Shown: positions 1 through 10,839, counted from the stretch's first letter. The stretch: DNA of 64,000 nt from Pyrenochaeta sp. MPI-SDFR-AT-0127 (GCA_020747015.1 JAGTJM010000016.1:434001-498000); one strand, 5' to 3'. Numbers and translations are program-made. Notes: generated by a model from the letters alone, not told the origin.

Positions 1-23
1 CGGCTTAGAGGGCTATAGCTTCG

Positions 24-928
24 ATGGCAATTCCTTCACCGCAGAGCAAGTGTGCCAGACTCGCACCACCCATTGAAAATTCACACAGCGAACCGATACG
101 TGATCGGTGCTTGGCGTGTGACTTCGAGTCAATCTTTGACCTTTTAACGAATTACCTCCCTCGTCTGGGTGACCTATTACGCCGCACTAATGCTATTACA
201 GCTATAACGGAAGCATCAGCGTGTCCACTTTGTTGCTTATTTGCTGCCGTACGGTCTCCAAGAGACGTGACCGTATGAAACCGTTAGGGCCAATATCATT
301 TGCGTTGTTGGACTACGCTCAAGACGTATGGACTTGCTGGAACCAAGATTCACCAGGTACTGAAACCAAGTGTTGTTATAGCAGTAGAGCAGGGTAATCT
401 GGTGAAGGAGTATCCGTTTGCCATGTATTTGATGTAACATGGTGTCATCGCTTCAGTTGTCTAAGATCCTTCACTTTCACTCTACCCGTTTTCACTATTA
501 GGCTCTTCCGTGGATTTAAAAACTACAGACTTCAGCCAGCTGCGGAAATGTCTGTGAGATTGCGAGATTCTTCATACTCCTGTCTGCGAGTCCCTGGTCA
601 ATCCCCAAGTTAGTTTTCTAAGCGTCATCGAATGATGAAAATTGTTCCAATGGCAACGCTGTCACCAGACACACAGTACTTCGCTCTGAGCTACGTATGA
701 GGACAGAGATTTGAAATCTCCACCGATAACACTAGCTCGCCATACAGCACGTCGTTGTTGTGCTCAGAACTCCCTCAAGTGATTCAGGATGCAATCGAAG
801 TGGTCAAAAATTTAAGAGCGCAAGGCCAGCGGTACTTGTGGGATGAAGAGTATTGTGTCTATCGTGCCGATCCAGTGACAGAGACCATCAAATTGGAGTT
901 TGATGCGGCCGAAAACGACCGTCTCTGA
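24..928 (+). pseudogene. Decayed HET-domain (heterokaryon incompatibility) gene
   Basis: Several broken frames on this strand together resemble a fungal HET protein (Pfam HET family, self/non-self recognition). The first frame has a Cys-rich start with DFESIFDL and CPLCCLFAAVRS, as in the N-terminus of many Pleosporales HET proteins, and stops at 276-278. A second piece around 520-630 reads DFSQLRKCL, stop, DCEILHTPVCESLVNPQVSF. A third, from about 652, reads YFALSYV, stop, GQRFEIS, then LPQVIQDAIEVV and RYLW, which is the core HET block. The stop after YFALSYV sits where the family has the Trp of SYVWG, so TGG has become TGA. At least two in-frame stops and two frameshifts separate the pieces, and the rest of the domain is missing. 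Identity is clear from motif order; exact borders are approximate. Confidence 0.7.
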
Positions 929-1610
929 AGTTCAGACCACGTGACAGAAGTTCAACTAACAGGTTCCACCAGAAAGTGGGCCACACCACTTAATGGGCCA
1001 GCCGAACATACACCAAGAAATAGAAAAACAGGCCTATGCAATCTTAACAACAACTTACATAGAATTAGGGGCTGAAACTGAATATCTAGAGAATAGTAAG
1101 ATGTAAGTTCAGAAGTCTATCGATCAGCAGCGAGATGAGTGGTTGACACACCTCCGGCTTGTGGATTTCTGTTTCACGCCCTTAGAAAGAAGGATTAAGG
1201 ATAAACTTTGTTTTCTTCCTGGCAGCCGGTGCTATAGTCTAAGATATGTAATTCAAGGTTCTGACTGGCCTGCTTCGCAATATCAAGCCAACGTGAATCT
1301 GTACGGAACCTTCAGGTGATCCAAGGCTCGCCAAGCATGTCGGGCCTTTTGAACAGCCACAGCCACGTGTAGCCCTCAGGCTTGCAGCCCGCTCATCTGG
1401 AGGACTCTTGAGCAAATGCAAGAGCTTACTCTTGACGTGATGAGCCCTAATAGCCTTCCTTACAGAAGAATTTTGGCCTTTTTATCCGAGAATTGATGTC
1501 TATTCTTCGTTCTCTCGTATAATATCTAGCGACGCGCAAGCAAAGTTCGCCACGGATAGGTTGTAGCCTCGATCTCCCTTTACGCATCGGATCAGCCCCG
1601 TTCACCAGCC
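929..1610. other. Intergenic, upstream of the kinase gene
   Basis: No frame here resembles a protein. It holds the end of the HET relic and the presumed promoter and leader of the kinase gene. I see no RNA gene or repeat. Confidence 0.5.
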
Positions 1611-2828
1611 ATGGTCCGCTTTTCCGAGGGCGATGACCTCACGGTTAACGAGGAGGAGCTGCCATTCACGTTACTAGACAATCTTGGACATGGACATAGC
1701 GGCATAGTGGAGAAGGTTCAAGATAAACATACAGGCAAAGTATATGCGCGCAAAAAGATTATCATACGAGGCCAGAGAGTAAAGGCTGAGAAGGAGAAGA
1801 TATTCTGGAACGAGGTAAAGATAATCCGAAGCTTTGAGAAGCACCATCATATTATCCGTGTCTTTGCTACATATATGGCTAAGCGCGAAGTGGGCTTGCT
1901 GCTGGAGCCTGTGGCTGATGAAGGAGATCTCGCACGGTTCCTCGATTACGTCTCTGAAATGCCGTATGGTCAACGACATAACATCCTCCCTATTCTATAT
2001 AGAGCTTTCGGCTGTCTAGCCGCTGGACTGGGTTTCATACACCGCAGACATATCAGGCATAAGGATATCAAGCCTCAGAACATACTGGTGCACAACAACT
2101 CAGTTATATATACTGATTTTGGTTACTCACTGGATTACGCCACGTTTAGTCAAAGCACAACGGATGGACAACCAGATGCATTGACGCGGCGATACTCAGC
2201 GCCTGAAGTCCTTGCGAAAGAAAAGCGCAACAAATCATCAGATGTATTCTCCCTCGGATGTGTGTACCTTGAGATCGTCGCAGCTGTTGGGACAGGCGTA
2301 GGGGAGATAGTTCCCCAAGAAAAGTCGTTCTCGGAGGAGATGAGTAATATACACAATAACCTGCAGAATCATTGGCTGCTGCCATCCCATCTGGACGAAC
2401 TTCGACAAATGATAATTCTGATGACAGCTCGGGATCGCTGTGAACGGTCCACAGCAGATAGTATCTTCGGACAACTTCGAGATATAGAGGGTGCATCCTG
2501 CAAAGAGTGTCAAGAGAGCGTTAGTGAAGGCAAAGTCTCCTATAAATCACAGCTAGCATCAAGCGTAAATTCGCTTGGCACTTCCAAGTCCAAGGTCCTT
2601 CCCAACCATCAATCATGGAGTAACTCAATCAGCACTATACCATTGACACCCAGCAAGACCCGAATCCCTAGGAACTTTTATGATCCTTCCTCGTCTTTGG
2701 AGGGGTATGCAGATTGGAACCACGATCATCAGCGTTATCTAAGCGTCGCATGGAGTTACATGAATAGTCGACACTATCGAGAGCACTACGTACAAGGTCA
2801 GCTGATTGAACGATTTGGTAAATACTGA
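1611..2828 (+). CDS. Orphan serine/threonine protein kinase
   Basis: An intronless 405-residue protein with a eukaryotic kinase domain at about residues 20-290. Visible landmarks are the glycine loop LGHGHSGIV (25-33), the ATP-binding Lys region YARKKI (K48/K49), the helix C Glu (E68), the catalytic loop HKDIKPQNIL with D152 and N157, the DFG of YTDFGYS (169-171) and the SAPEV motif (196-200). The catalytic loop has HKD where most kinases have HRD, but every residue needed for catalysis is present. The C-terminal 110 residues are Ser-rich and have no domain I know. It looks like one of the lineage-expanded fungal kinases near accessory genes rather than a named conserved kinase. Substrate and pathway are unknown. 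The ATG context (gccATGG) is good. Confidence 0.85.
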   Translation: MVRFSEGDDLTVNEEELPFTLLDNLGHGHSGIVEKVQDKHTGKVYARKKIIIRGQRVKAEKEKIFWNEVKIIRSFEKHHHIIRVFATYMAKREVGLLLEPVADEGDLARFLDYVSEMPYGQRHNILPILYRAFGCLAAGLGFIHRRHIRHKDIKPQNILVHNNSVIYTDFGYSLDYATFSQSTTDGQPDALTRRYSAPEVLAKEKRNKSSDVFSLGCVYLEIVAAVGTGVGEIVPQEKSFSEEMSNIHNNLQNHWLLPSHLDELRQMIILMTARDRCERSTADSIFGQLRDIEGASCKECQESVSEGKVSYKSQLASSVNSLGTSKSKVLPNHQSWSNSISTIPLTPSKTRIPRNFYDPSSSLEGYADWNHDHQRYLSVAWSYMNSRHYREHYVQGQLIERFGKY

Positions 2829-3677
2829 CTGCTGATCCAATAAAGGTGTAGGGTGGACTTTTTACGACTAGGACGTTCCACCCTTGAAGATAGTCGACCG
2901 TGCTATTGATGTTAATGATGTGTGGTAGCCTTTCGAAATTATGGATAATTTACATCAGCCTCGCGCAATAGGTAAATTAATGCAACAGAGCAGGAAGGCA
3001 GAAAGGCAGAAAACAGGGAGAAGATGACGATGAAGGAATCGTCGCAGGAGAGAAGCTTCGGAGCCATTTGCTCACTGTGCAGCAGGCGCTACGTATAAGC
3101 CCTGCTTGAAAGGATTCCCGCACCATGAAGATCCTCCTCGTACCCAGTAATAGTCTAGCCTTCTCAAAAGTTGACCATGATCAAAGCCTATGAAAGGATA
3201 GGTGTTGTGGGGAGCAGTTATCGAAGGAATACCAAGGATAATGCCTGCCTCGCGGTACACTTTCATAGCCTCGGTTCGCTCAACTGACCTCTACTGTCAC
3301 TCTACTTCCCTATACATACCTATTGTAAGGCATGTATTTCTGCGATATCTGTCAGGTCCTTGCTTTCAAAGATATATTCTGGTATACAGTTTCTTCAAGC
3401 TTGTTAGACAACTGTCTCACAGGCTGCTGGATTTGTAGTTAATGAAACGGGAGCATATACACAACAGTATGATTAGCAGTAAGATAGCTCAACAAGCATA
3501 GGGGCAATGGAGCAAGGGCCGACACGACAAACTCAATGCGCTGTTTGGAAGAGCATGCGCTGAGTACATTGGCACGTTAGTGCGCCTGAAATGAATGCCA
3601 ATTGTCATGCATATGCTCCGAACACATTTATTTTTGCTTCGAGACTCCCAGTTGAGGCGACAACCCATCGCTCACCG
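2829..3677. other. Intergenic between convergent genes
   Basis: It lies between the 3' ends of the kinase and GIY-YIG genes. Only short random frames are present and I see no conserved coding or RNA feature. Confidence 0.5.
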
Positions 3678-4748
3678 TTACCTAAATCGTAGTCTAGGCT
3701 TCGGCTGTGGTCCACCGCTACTGTTGAATAGTACAATTCCTAGCGCCAGTGCCAACCCACTTACAAGGACCCAACCAGGCACACGAATCTCGTACTGCTC
3801 CTGAGACATGCGTTGTCGTGCGGCTTTGATGTATCGTTTCTGTACTTCCGCAGGCGTATCTTGCTCCTCGTACTTCTTTACATATGGAATGTCACTGTGT
3901 TTCCTTTGCTCAGCATCGCTCTTTCCCGCCTTGCCAAGTGCTAGATATTCCAAGACCAAAGGATCATCGGATCCATTAAGATCGAGCCATTTTCTCACGT
4001 CCCCCCCTTGTTGAACTGGATTTACGATGTTCAACCCAGTGAACACTCCCTCTTTGCCTTCTTTCCTCTTCTTATCCACTCCTTCAACCCCACACAACCA
4101 CTCTTCTAGCGTCTGTGATGGTAATGTCCTGAACATGAGGCACATCCACGTTTCCAGAACATTCAAGAGTAGCTCGGGTTGGTCCATGCCCGGTAATGCA
4201 TGACTGCCCATACCAGGTGACGGAAGTAGAGCCACGGATCCGATAGTATTATAGATACTGTACTGCATAGCATGATAATGTAGACTTGGATTGTCTCTTC
4301 GATACCGGAAATTCAGATGTTGAGCCACACGCTGTCGGAGGCATGTGGCTTGGCCGATGTATATGCGCACTCTTCTGTCGAGGCCTAGCACACCATTCAA
4401 GTATACCGCTCGGCCTTCGAACTTGAGATCTCCGCTGATAGCCTTCAGAGAGTCCAAGCTCCACCGTCCTTGTAAGAAGGCCCATACCTGTGGCCTAACG
4501 CACTGAAAGCAAAACTTCTCTAACCCAGGATGGCGTTGGACCCACTTTCCATACCTTGGGAAATATTTTGATTCTGTGTCTTTCATTTCATTGAGTATAT
4601 GTATCAATATTGTTCTTGCTTCGAGTTGTGCCGATGAGAACTCTGCTGGTAGATCGTACATTCCGGATGTTGCAGAGTACGAGACAGGTTGTGAGTAATG
4701 AGGAAAAGATGGCGAAGGATAACCATTGGAACTTCGCGCAGTTGCCAT
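3678..4748 (-). CDS. GIY-YIG fold protein with C-terminal membrane anchor
   Basis: A single-exon 356-residue protein. Residues about 112-205 have the hallmarks of the GIY-YIG nuclease fold: AVYLNG (114-119) in the GIY position, RIYIGQA (128-134) as the YIG strand, an Arg in the following LRQR (R138) and a Glu in VLETW (E189). This fold cuts nucleic acid in UvrC, SLX1 and homing enzymes, but here the surrounding domains differ from all of these. The N-terminus (1-40) is Ser/Pro-rich. The last 30 residues contain a hydrophobic stretch (VLVSGLALALGIVLF) followed by a short basic tail, as in tail-anchored membrane proteins. Fungi carry uncharacterised proteins of this general kind. Nuclease activity is an inference from the motifs only. 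Confidence 0.7.
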   Translation of the reverse strand: MATARSSNGYPSPSFPHYSQPVSYSATSGMYDLPAEFSSAQLEARTILIHILNEMKDTESKYFPRYGKWVQRHPGLEKFCFQCVRPQVWAFLQGRWSLDSLKAISGDLKFEGRAVYLNGVLGLDRRVRIYIGQATCLRQRVAQHLNFRYRRDNPSLHYHAMQYSIYNTIGSVALLPSPGMGSHALPGMDQPELLLNVLETWMCLMFRTLPSQTLEEWLCGVEGVDKKRKEGKEGVFTGLNIVNPVQQGGDVRKWLDLNGSDDPLVLEYLALGKAGKSDAEQRKHSDIPYVKKYEEQDTPAEVQKRYIKAARQRMSQEQYEIRVPGWVLVSGLALALGIVLFNSSGGPQPKPRLRFR

Positions 4749-5695
4749 CTTGTTCCCTTTGAGGAAGATCCCAGAGTTTGGCGGCAGTGATGTAAGATGT
4801 TACTGATCTCGCCCTTCGGGGTTTAGTGCCAAGGTAGCGAGGGGCGAATTCAAGGTGTTTATGTTTAATCACACAATGATGTGTCTGTTACCAATTCATT
4901 TTGAAAGTATACAATATGATGTAAGGCGACCCGTTAATCAATTTCAACGCGACTGAAGGAAGTTTGCGGTTCGTGCATGGGTGCAGCGCAAGGAGGCTGG
5001 AAATTAGCGACCACAAAACATAGCCAATCTACCAGATGCGGAAGGTTTGCGGGTTCCATTGATTACGGACGCCCCTCAGGCCTACGCCATTTCTTTTGCT
5101 CCTAGCGCATCGTGCACTTCATCCAGCATGGTTTCCTGTTTGTCAATTTGAAACCATCAGCTGTCCCGGGAGGCCTCCGCAAGCTCCACACCATTTCATT
5201 TAAACCCCCCCCCCCAAAAAAAAAGAAGCTCAATATCAAGCTCAGCTTCAGAACTCTCGAATATGTACTGCCCTAAACTGGATTGAAACACTTGGTTCGC
5301 CTATGAAAGGTTGGTGGTATCTCAAAGCATGGTTATGATATGGGCGCTGGTAATACTCACCGATATTTAGCGATGATACATTTTAGCATATACAGTATAG
5401 CAAGTCAATCCAAAAACAGAAGATAATTTCGTAACTGAACCTAAGATCTACCATAGTAGGCAACTTTGAGCATTCTGGTGCCATGCCAGCAGCCTCGCCG
5501 ATCTTATCTTATCTAATCAGCCTGGAACTGGCCCGAACCCCTGCAATTGAGGACACAGCAACACATCGCGAGTCCAAGTTCTAAATACATCTGGCCGCAA
5601 CATCTGACTTTCCCGCTTTTCTGAACTACTCGCTACCAACGTGCTGTGCCACCAATTTGCGATCGTATACCTTATACCTCTGCTACACAACGAAA
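4749..5695. promoter_or_regulatory. Divergent promoter region, GIY-YIG gene and SEC13
   Basis: This separates two genes that face away from each other, so both promoters must lie here. It contains an 11-C run followed by nine A (5205-5224), a length-unstable tract. I see no coding frame. Confidence 0.5.
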
Positions 5696-6900
5696 ATGGT
5701 ATGCAGCTCCCCACCCCCAAACGCGCCTTCCCGAGCTTCTCCCGCTAACTTGCCGTTCCCCATTCCAGGCAAACGTAATAGCGAATTCAGGCCATGATGA
5801 CATGATTGTACGTCTATAGATTCAGTCAGGATCACATCTACGCGGCATTCACCCAGACCCCCCTTGGACCTGACAAGCAGCACCCACCGGCGCAATGGCA
5901 GACCGCGCAGGAAACATCGACCTACTTTCCATAGAAGCTAACGAAGCACAGCACGATGCCGTACTGGACTACTATGGCCGGCGGTTAGCAACTTGCTCTT
6001 CAGACAAGACCATTAAGATTTTTGAGGTCGAGGGCGAGAAGCACACACTGGTTGAGACGCTGAGAGGGTACGTCACCAACGACTGTCGCGAAGTGCTGGT
6101 ATTGATATCTAGACAGACATGAAGGTGCTGTTTGGTGTGTAGCATGGGCGCACCCCAAATACGGCAACATCCTTGCCTCGTCCTCCTACGACGGCAAAGT
6201 TCTCATCTGGCGCGAACAATCCAACACCTGGCAAAAGATTTACGACGTCGCCCTACACACCGCCTCCGTAAACTCAGTCGCTTGGGCACCCCACGAAGCT
6301 GGCTGCCTTCTCGCCTGCGCTTCATCCGACGGCAATGTCTCAGTCCTCGAATTCAAGGACAACGCGTGGACACATCAAATCTTCCAGGCGTGTGGGAGCG
6401 GCGTGAACAGTGTCTCGTGGGCTCCTGCTGTTGCACCAGGTCAGGTTATAAGTGCGAGCGGAAATCAAGCAGGTGCTGCGAGGCGATTTGTCACAGGTGG
6501 TAGTGATTGCCAAGTCAAGATTTGGGACTTCAGTGTCGAAACAGGGAGTTGGCAAAACACACAAATATTGCCAGGACACACAGACTGGGTGCGCGATGTC
6601 GCGTGGTCACCAACCGTCCTTTCCAAGTCATACATCGCCTCTGCTTCACAGGATAAGACCGTGCGCATCTGGACGTCGTCGGATTTGCGTACGTATTACT
6701 GACATAAGTGTTCATGGCAGTACTAATATGGGACAGGTGAATGGAAGTCAACCGTCCTCAACGTTGAAGCGGTTGCGTGGCGCGTCAGCTGGAGTCTAAG
6801 CGGAAATGTACTGGCAGTGAGCACGGGCGACAACAGGGTCAGCTTGTGGAAGGAGAGGCTGAGCGGCGGATGGGAGTGTGTCAAGACCATCGAAGAGTAG
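5696..6900 (+). CDS. SEC13: Sec13, COPII coat and nuclear pore WD40 protein
   Basis: Spliced from five exons: 5696-5698 (the ATG alone), 5769-5807, 5952-6067, 6117-6688 and 6737-6900, giving 297 residues, the size of yeast Sec13. The N-terminus MANVIANSGHDDMI joins HDAVLDYYG exactly as in the family, and six WD40 blades follow (for example LATCSSDKTIKIF, NILASSSYDGKVLIW, YIASASQDKTVRIW). Sec13 pairs with Sec31 in the outer COPII coat on ER exit sites and with Nup145C/Nup84-type proteins in the nuclear pore. The third intron is 49 bases and the last has a TACTAAT branch site. A one-codon first exon is unusual but the conserved join leaves little doubt. No single open frame covers the gene, so it is easily missed. 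Confidence 0.95.
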
Positions 6901-7480
6901 GTTTCTTCAAGAAATGGTCATCGGCCCAAGGAGTCATGCTGGAAGCCACAGGTCGCTACTGAGATATGCCGGTGAACTCGTGATCCTTTGAGCACACAGT
7001 AGACTGCGGAGGCGCGTTCGTGGCGGGCTCGACATTGCGTATCACGAACAAACGGGTATCTTGAACACAAAATCTGTTAGAAAACCACTTGCGAAACAAT
7101 AAATCTAAGCAAAGAAGGCGATTGGGGCTCGTTTCTCCCCGCTAGATCATATATCCAACCAAGTCGTCTTCAGTCACTTTTCTTCACTTGATTCTTAATG
7201 CAGCTTGAGAGACCCCTGTGGTCCACAGTAGTTCACCAGCAAACAGCAATTCTTTGTCAATCCGAGCTTTCAAGGTGAAGATGCCACCGCAGAGCCTCAA
7301 TGTCCTTTCTTCAATCACTCAGTGCATACTAGTCTACTATTTGGGCCGCGATAATTGTATGTTATGAGGCAACGTGAGCTGGTCCATGTGAAAATAAAGT
7401 GTTAATTCTCGTGTGGTCAAAAGGGTGCTAAGTCGTTTCCACCACTCTAGCAAAGTTGAAACTCCATGTGCTTTCCTTTC
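6901..7480. other. Intergenic, 3' side of SEC13
   Basis: It lies between convergent 3' ends. No coding frame or repeat is seen. Confidence 0.5.
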
Positions 7481-7993
7481 TTAATGTACCCCAAGGATGA
7501 GTTGTGGTACAGTGCTTTGTCCACCAATTTCAAACATGCCGTCAGTACCAAATGGCCGCAGAACAACAGCCAAGTCTGGGTCCATATAGAATCGTGCAAG
7601 TACATCGCCATCCTTGATAGTATTTGAAGCTATCCCCATATATGTCTCTCCACATATAAAAGGCTGGAGAGACATAACTACTTTGTGTAGGCTACGTAGT
7701 ACATGAACCATGCTGGCAACTTTCTTTAGGTCGATATCCAATACTATGCGCTCAAGGTGAAGACAACGGTTTCCCTCGTTGCATTGTCGAAGACTCCATA
7801 CTCGTGCTTCTGAGGCATTCTGGAAAGTCCATGCATTTGTTACCATAGCGGCATTCTCCTCCAAGAAATACGACAAGGTACCAAATATCAGGGTAGACAA
7901 GTGAGCCATAGGCTTGCACATCAGGTACGGCTGAGGGTGATCTTCCAAGGTACAGCCACAATCGTGCCAATTGGTGGTGATGTTAGGCATCAT
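7481..7993 (-). CDS. Hypothetical protein, N-terminus uncertain
   Basis: An open frame of 170 codons with ordinary amino-acid use and a leucine-rich centre (LHLERIVLDIDL, VLRSLHKVVMSLQ) like the tail of many fungal F-box-type hypothetical proteins. I recognise no domain. The same frame stays open upstream of this ATG to about 8057 (KTFRFEIRIEYWLSMMP), and a GTAAGT donor after a short ATG-led segment at 8100-8164 could supply a first exon. The acceptor would have to be AAG at 8058, so the true start is unsettled. It could also be a relic of a longer gene. Confidence 0.45.
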   Translation of the reverse strand: MMPNITTNWHDCGCTLEDHPQPYLMCKPMAHLSTLIFGTLSYFLEENAAMVTNAWTFQNASEARVWSLRQCNEGNRCLHLERIVLDIDLKKVASMVHVLRSLHKVVMSLQPFICGETYMGIASNTIKDGDVLARFYMDPDLAVVLRPFGTDGMFEIGGQSTVPQLILGVH

Positions 7994-8554
7994 ACTGAGC
8001 CAATACTCTATCCTTATTTCGAATCTGAAGGTTTTACCCTGTTTACTTGGGCCAAGTCTTATACCTCAAATGATCACCGTACATTATAATTCAACTTACG
8101 CACTTTGGAACGCTCTTGGCTTTGTGTTTGCACCAAACGCGTAGCTTGGGTCACTGAGGCACATCCGCTACAGTTGGAGTAAAAGGAATACATGAGAATG
8201 GGCAGTGACGTTCATTTCACGTGTCTTCTGGACCTACTTCAGTTCCTGCCTATCAAAGTCTGCATCCTTGAAACGCGCAATTCAAATCTTACTTGTTCTA
8301 CTAGAAGCCAAATATCGAAGCCGTGCTCTAGTCAGAAGGACACAGTCTACCTGGAGAATATCTTTTCACAAATACATACGGACGTGATCCGCTAGAATTG
8401 CCTTACTACCGACACTTCGCTTTAGGGTGTGAAGTATCCGATATGTGACCCACAAGCCCATGCCCAATATTCAAGTTGCACGCCGTCCACAGGTCAAGGA
8501 CATCGAATTCCCGCTTGTAAACAAAAAAGACCAAGAGGTTGAGATCGAAACTTC
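7994..8554. other. Intergenic with a possible 5' exon
   Basis: It contains the possible upstream coding extension of the minus-strand hypothetical gene (7994-8057 and 8100-8164). The rest up to the TTC1-like stop shows nothing I can name. Confidence 0.35.
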
Positions 8555-9352
8555 TCACTTCCCGCCTGGGTTCTGATTGAAGTTCATACTGTATCCTCCA
8601 CTGCTCTCATCCTTCGTAAACTGGAAATTCTCCGTGCTGAGTCCAAACGGCTTCAATATCCCATTTCCCAACTGCTTTAACTTGCCCATCATATCTGCCA
8701 TCTCTGTGTCTTTAGCATTATTCAATTCTCCCGGTAATGTCCTTAGCGCTGCCTGGATTGCCTTCTGATCAAGGCTTGAGAGCTGATGTGGCGGTTTGGA
8801 CAGGGCTTGGTAGTCTTCCAATGCGCCTTGAAGTGACGCCCACCCGCCGACTTCATGTCGAGCTTTGGCACGGCGGAGGAGCGCTTTTGTACGGAGCTTG
8901 TGGACGTCGTTGATTGAGTGTTTTGTGCGGGTGAGGGCGTCTAAGTATACCTCTATAGTGTCATCGATTTCGCCAACAATACCGCCGCCGTCTTGGTTGC
9001 CTGTCTCTGAATCCTTTGGCAATGGTGGATCTATCTTATCAAGCGCGTCTAGCGCCTTTGTCGCGCTCTCAACAGCTTGCTTCCACTCCTCGAGCTTCAA
9101 ATGACATGCCGCAATATTCGAGCGTAGGACGGCAATGTCATATTCAAGGTAAGTTGGACAGATGGCGAGAGCCTTTTCGTAACCTTGAATTGCACTGCTG
9201 TATTCGCCGGATGTGAAAATTTTGTTCGCGGAAGCTTTCTCTGTGTTTGAATCTTCCAGGAGTTGTTTTTCTTCGTCTTGGGGGAAGATCTCAGGGACAT
9301 ATGGTTCGTTGTGGCTAGACTTCACGGCATTCTCGCCGTGTGTCTGTGCCAT
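8555..9352 (-). CDS. TTC1-like tetratricopeptide repeat protein
   Basis: A single-exon 265-residue protein. After an acidic N-terminus it has TPR units at about 38-75 (ANKIFTSGEYSSAIQGYEKA), 78-110 (LRSNIAACHLKLEEWKQAVE) and 150-190 (LRTKALLRRAKARHEVGGW). The C-terminus (MMGKLKQLGNGILKPFGLS, then a GGYSMNF segment) is the conserved tail of TTC1-type proteins. Members bind Hsp70/Hsp90 or G-protein subunits as adaptors. The size is near that of mammalian TTC1 (about 290). It is divergently paired with the HAD phosphatase gene across about 250 bases. The family assignment is strong; the partner in fungi is inference. Confidence 0.85.
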   Translation of the reverse strand: MAQTHGENAVKSSHNEPYVPEIFPQDEEKQLLEDSNTEKASANKIFTSGEYSSAIQGYEKALAICPTYLEYDIAVLRSNIAACHLKLEEWKQAVESATKALDALDKIDPPLPKDSETGNQDGGGIVGEIDDTIEVYLDALTRTKHSINDVHKLRTKALLRRAKARHEVGGWASLQGALEDYQALSKPPHQLSSLDQKAIQAALRTLPGELNNAKDTEMADMMGKLKQLGNGILKPFGLSTENFQFTKDESSGGYSMNFNQNPGGK

Positions 9353-9605
9353 TTTCGAGGCAGATGGTTGAAAGAGAGCGACCTGACACGTTCGTTTGTG
9401 TACACGGTTGTGTTTGTAAATGGTCAGATCTGTTTTCGAAGTGACGTCGTTTGAGGGTACGTCTTTGGCAGGGGTACACAGCTAGCCTCGGCCACGTGGG
9501 GGTATCAATTCATTGGCTTATACTTTCCCCAAAACCTCAATTGCACATCCACAAAACGACTTGCATTCTCAATAACCCGAGTGTCACCTTCGTCAATACA
9601 CCACA

Positions 9606-10526
9606 ATGAGTTCCACGTAAGTACCAACTCTTCATACCATGCACAACCCATTTCTGATAGTATCTAGCAATACCCCACCACCCCGCATTCGTGCCGCGCT
9701 CTTCGACATGGATGGCCTACTCATCGATTCCGAAGACCTGTATACAATCGTCACAAACACAATCCTCGAACGATATGGTCGGCCGGCGCTACCGTGGTCC
9801 GTCAAAGCCCAACTCCAAGGCCGTCCTGGCCCTCAAGCTAGCCAAATCTTTCACAACTGGGCTAAATTACCGATCTCACATGAACAATTCATGGCAGAGC
9901 AAAAGGTACTACAGACAAACATCTTTCCAAACACTAAGCCTCTACCTGGCGTCATGGACTTGCTAGCAGGATTGAAGAAGCGCGGTGTACACATGGCGCT
10001 TGCGACGAGCAGCCATGCTGGCAACTTCAAACTGAAGAGTGCGCATTTGGGGGAGCTGTTTGAGTTCTTCGCGCCGGAGCATCAGGTCCTTGGCGATGAT
10101 CCAAGGATACCGGCTGGAAGGGGGAAACCGGCACCGGACATTTACCTCCTTGCTCTGAGCACACTGAACAAGACGCTCGAAACACAAGGCCAAGCACCAA
10201 TACAGCCCGAGGAGTGCCTCGTTTTCGAGGATAGTGTGCCAGGCGTAGAGTCAGGGAGACGGGCGGGCATGCAGGCGGTGTGGTGTCCACATCCAGAGTT
10301 ATTAACAGAATATAAGGGCCGGGAGCAGCAAGTGTTGGCGGGGCTAACTGGGGAGCATAAAGAGGACGAAGAGCAGCAACTGCAAAAGACTGAGACTGAT
10401 GTTGCACAGGGGAAGAGGAAGGTTGGTATGCCAGGTGAAATCAACGACGGATGGGCACGTTTACACAAGACTTTGGTGGACTTCCCATATGAGAGTTACG
10501 GGATAACAGAGAAGTCACAGATATGA
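9606..10526 (+). CDS. HAD-superfamily phosphatase, pseudouridine-5'-phosphatase/glycerol-phosphatase type
   Basis: Two exons, 9606-9616 and 9668-10526, give 289 residues. The first exon codes only MSST minus one base. The acceptor at 9667 is required because the nearer AG at 9660 would create an immediate stop. Motif I is FDMDGLLIDSED with nucleophile D17 and acid D19, motif II is in ALATSS, motif III is the Lys of GRGKPAPDIY, and motif IV is VFEDSVPGVESG. The helical cap between motifs I and II marks a subfamily I enzyme such as HDHD1 or yeast Gpp. A charged insert (KEDEEQQLQK) near residue 240 is not part of the core. The substrate cannot be read from sequence; a small sugar phosphate or pseudouridine 5'-phosphate is likely. 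Confidence 0.88.
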
Positions 10527-10839
10527 GTTATCGTGAGGAGATTGAAGAAGACGATGATCCCCTCGGTCTGGACTGTGTAGAGAGAAATACCGAAAAAGCT
10601 TTAACGGCTTTGCAGATTCAAATCTCAAGTCACAGGATGCTTGCAACTTGAAAAGGACCCTTCTGGGTAACCTAGATTGTGGCCGTAGAGTGCCTTTAAG
10701 GAACTAATATGCCACACCAAGCTAGAAATCCATAATGCTTCAATCTTCCCATTTGTAGGATCATGCCCATAATGCACCCAAACACCTTCAACTTGCACAT
10801 CTAAAACCAAGAAGCGATCATGCCCCGGTCAGTAGACTC
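10527..10839. other. Intergenic between convergent 3' ends
   Basis: It lies between the HAD and VPS24 stop codons. Presumed 3' untranslated regions; nothing else is seen. Confidence 0.5.
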
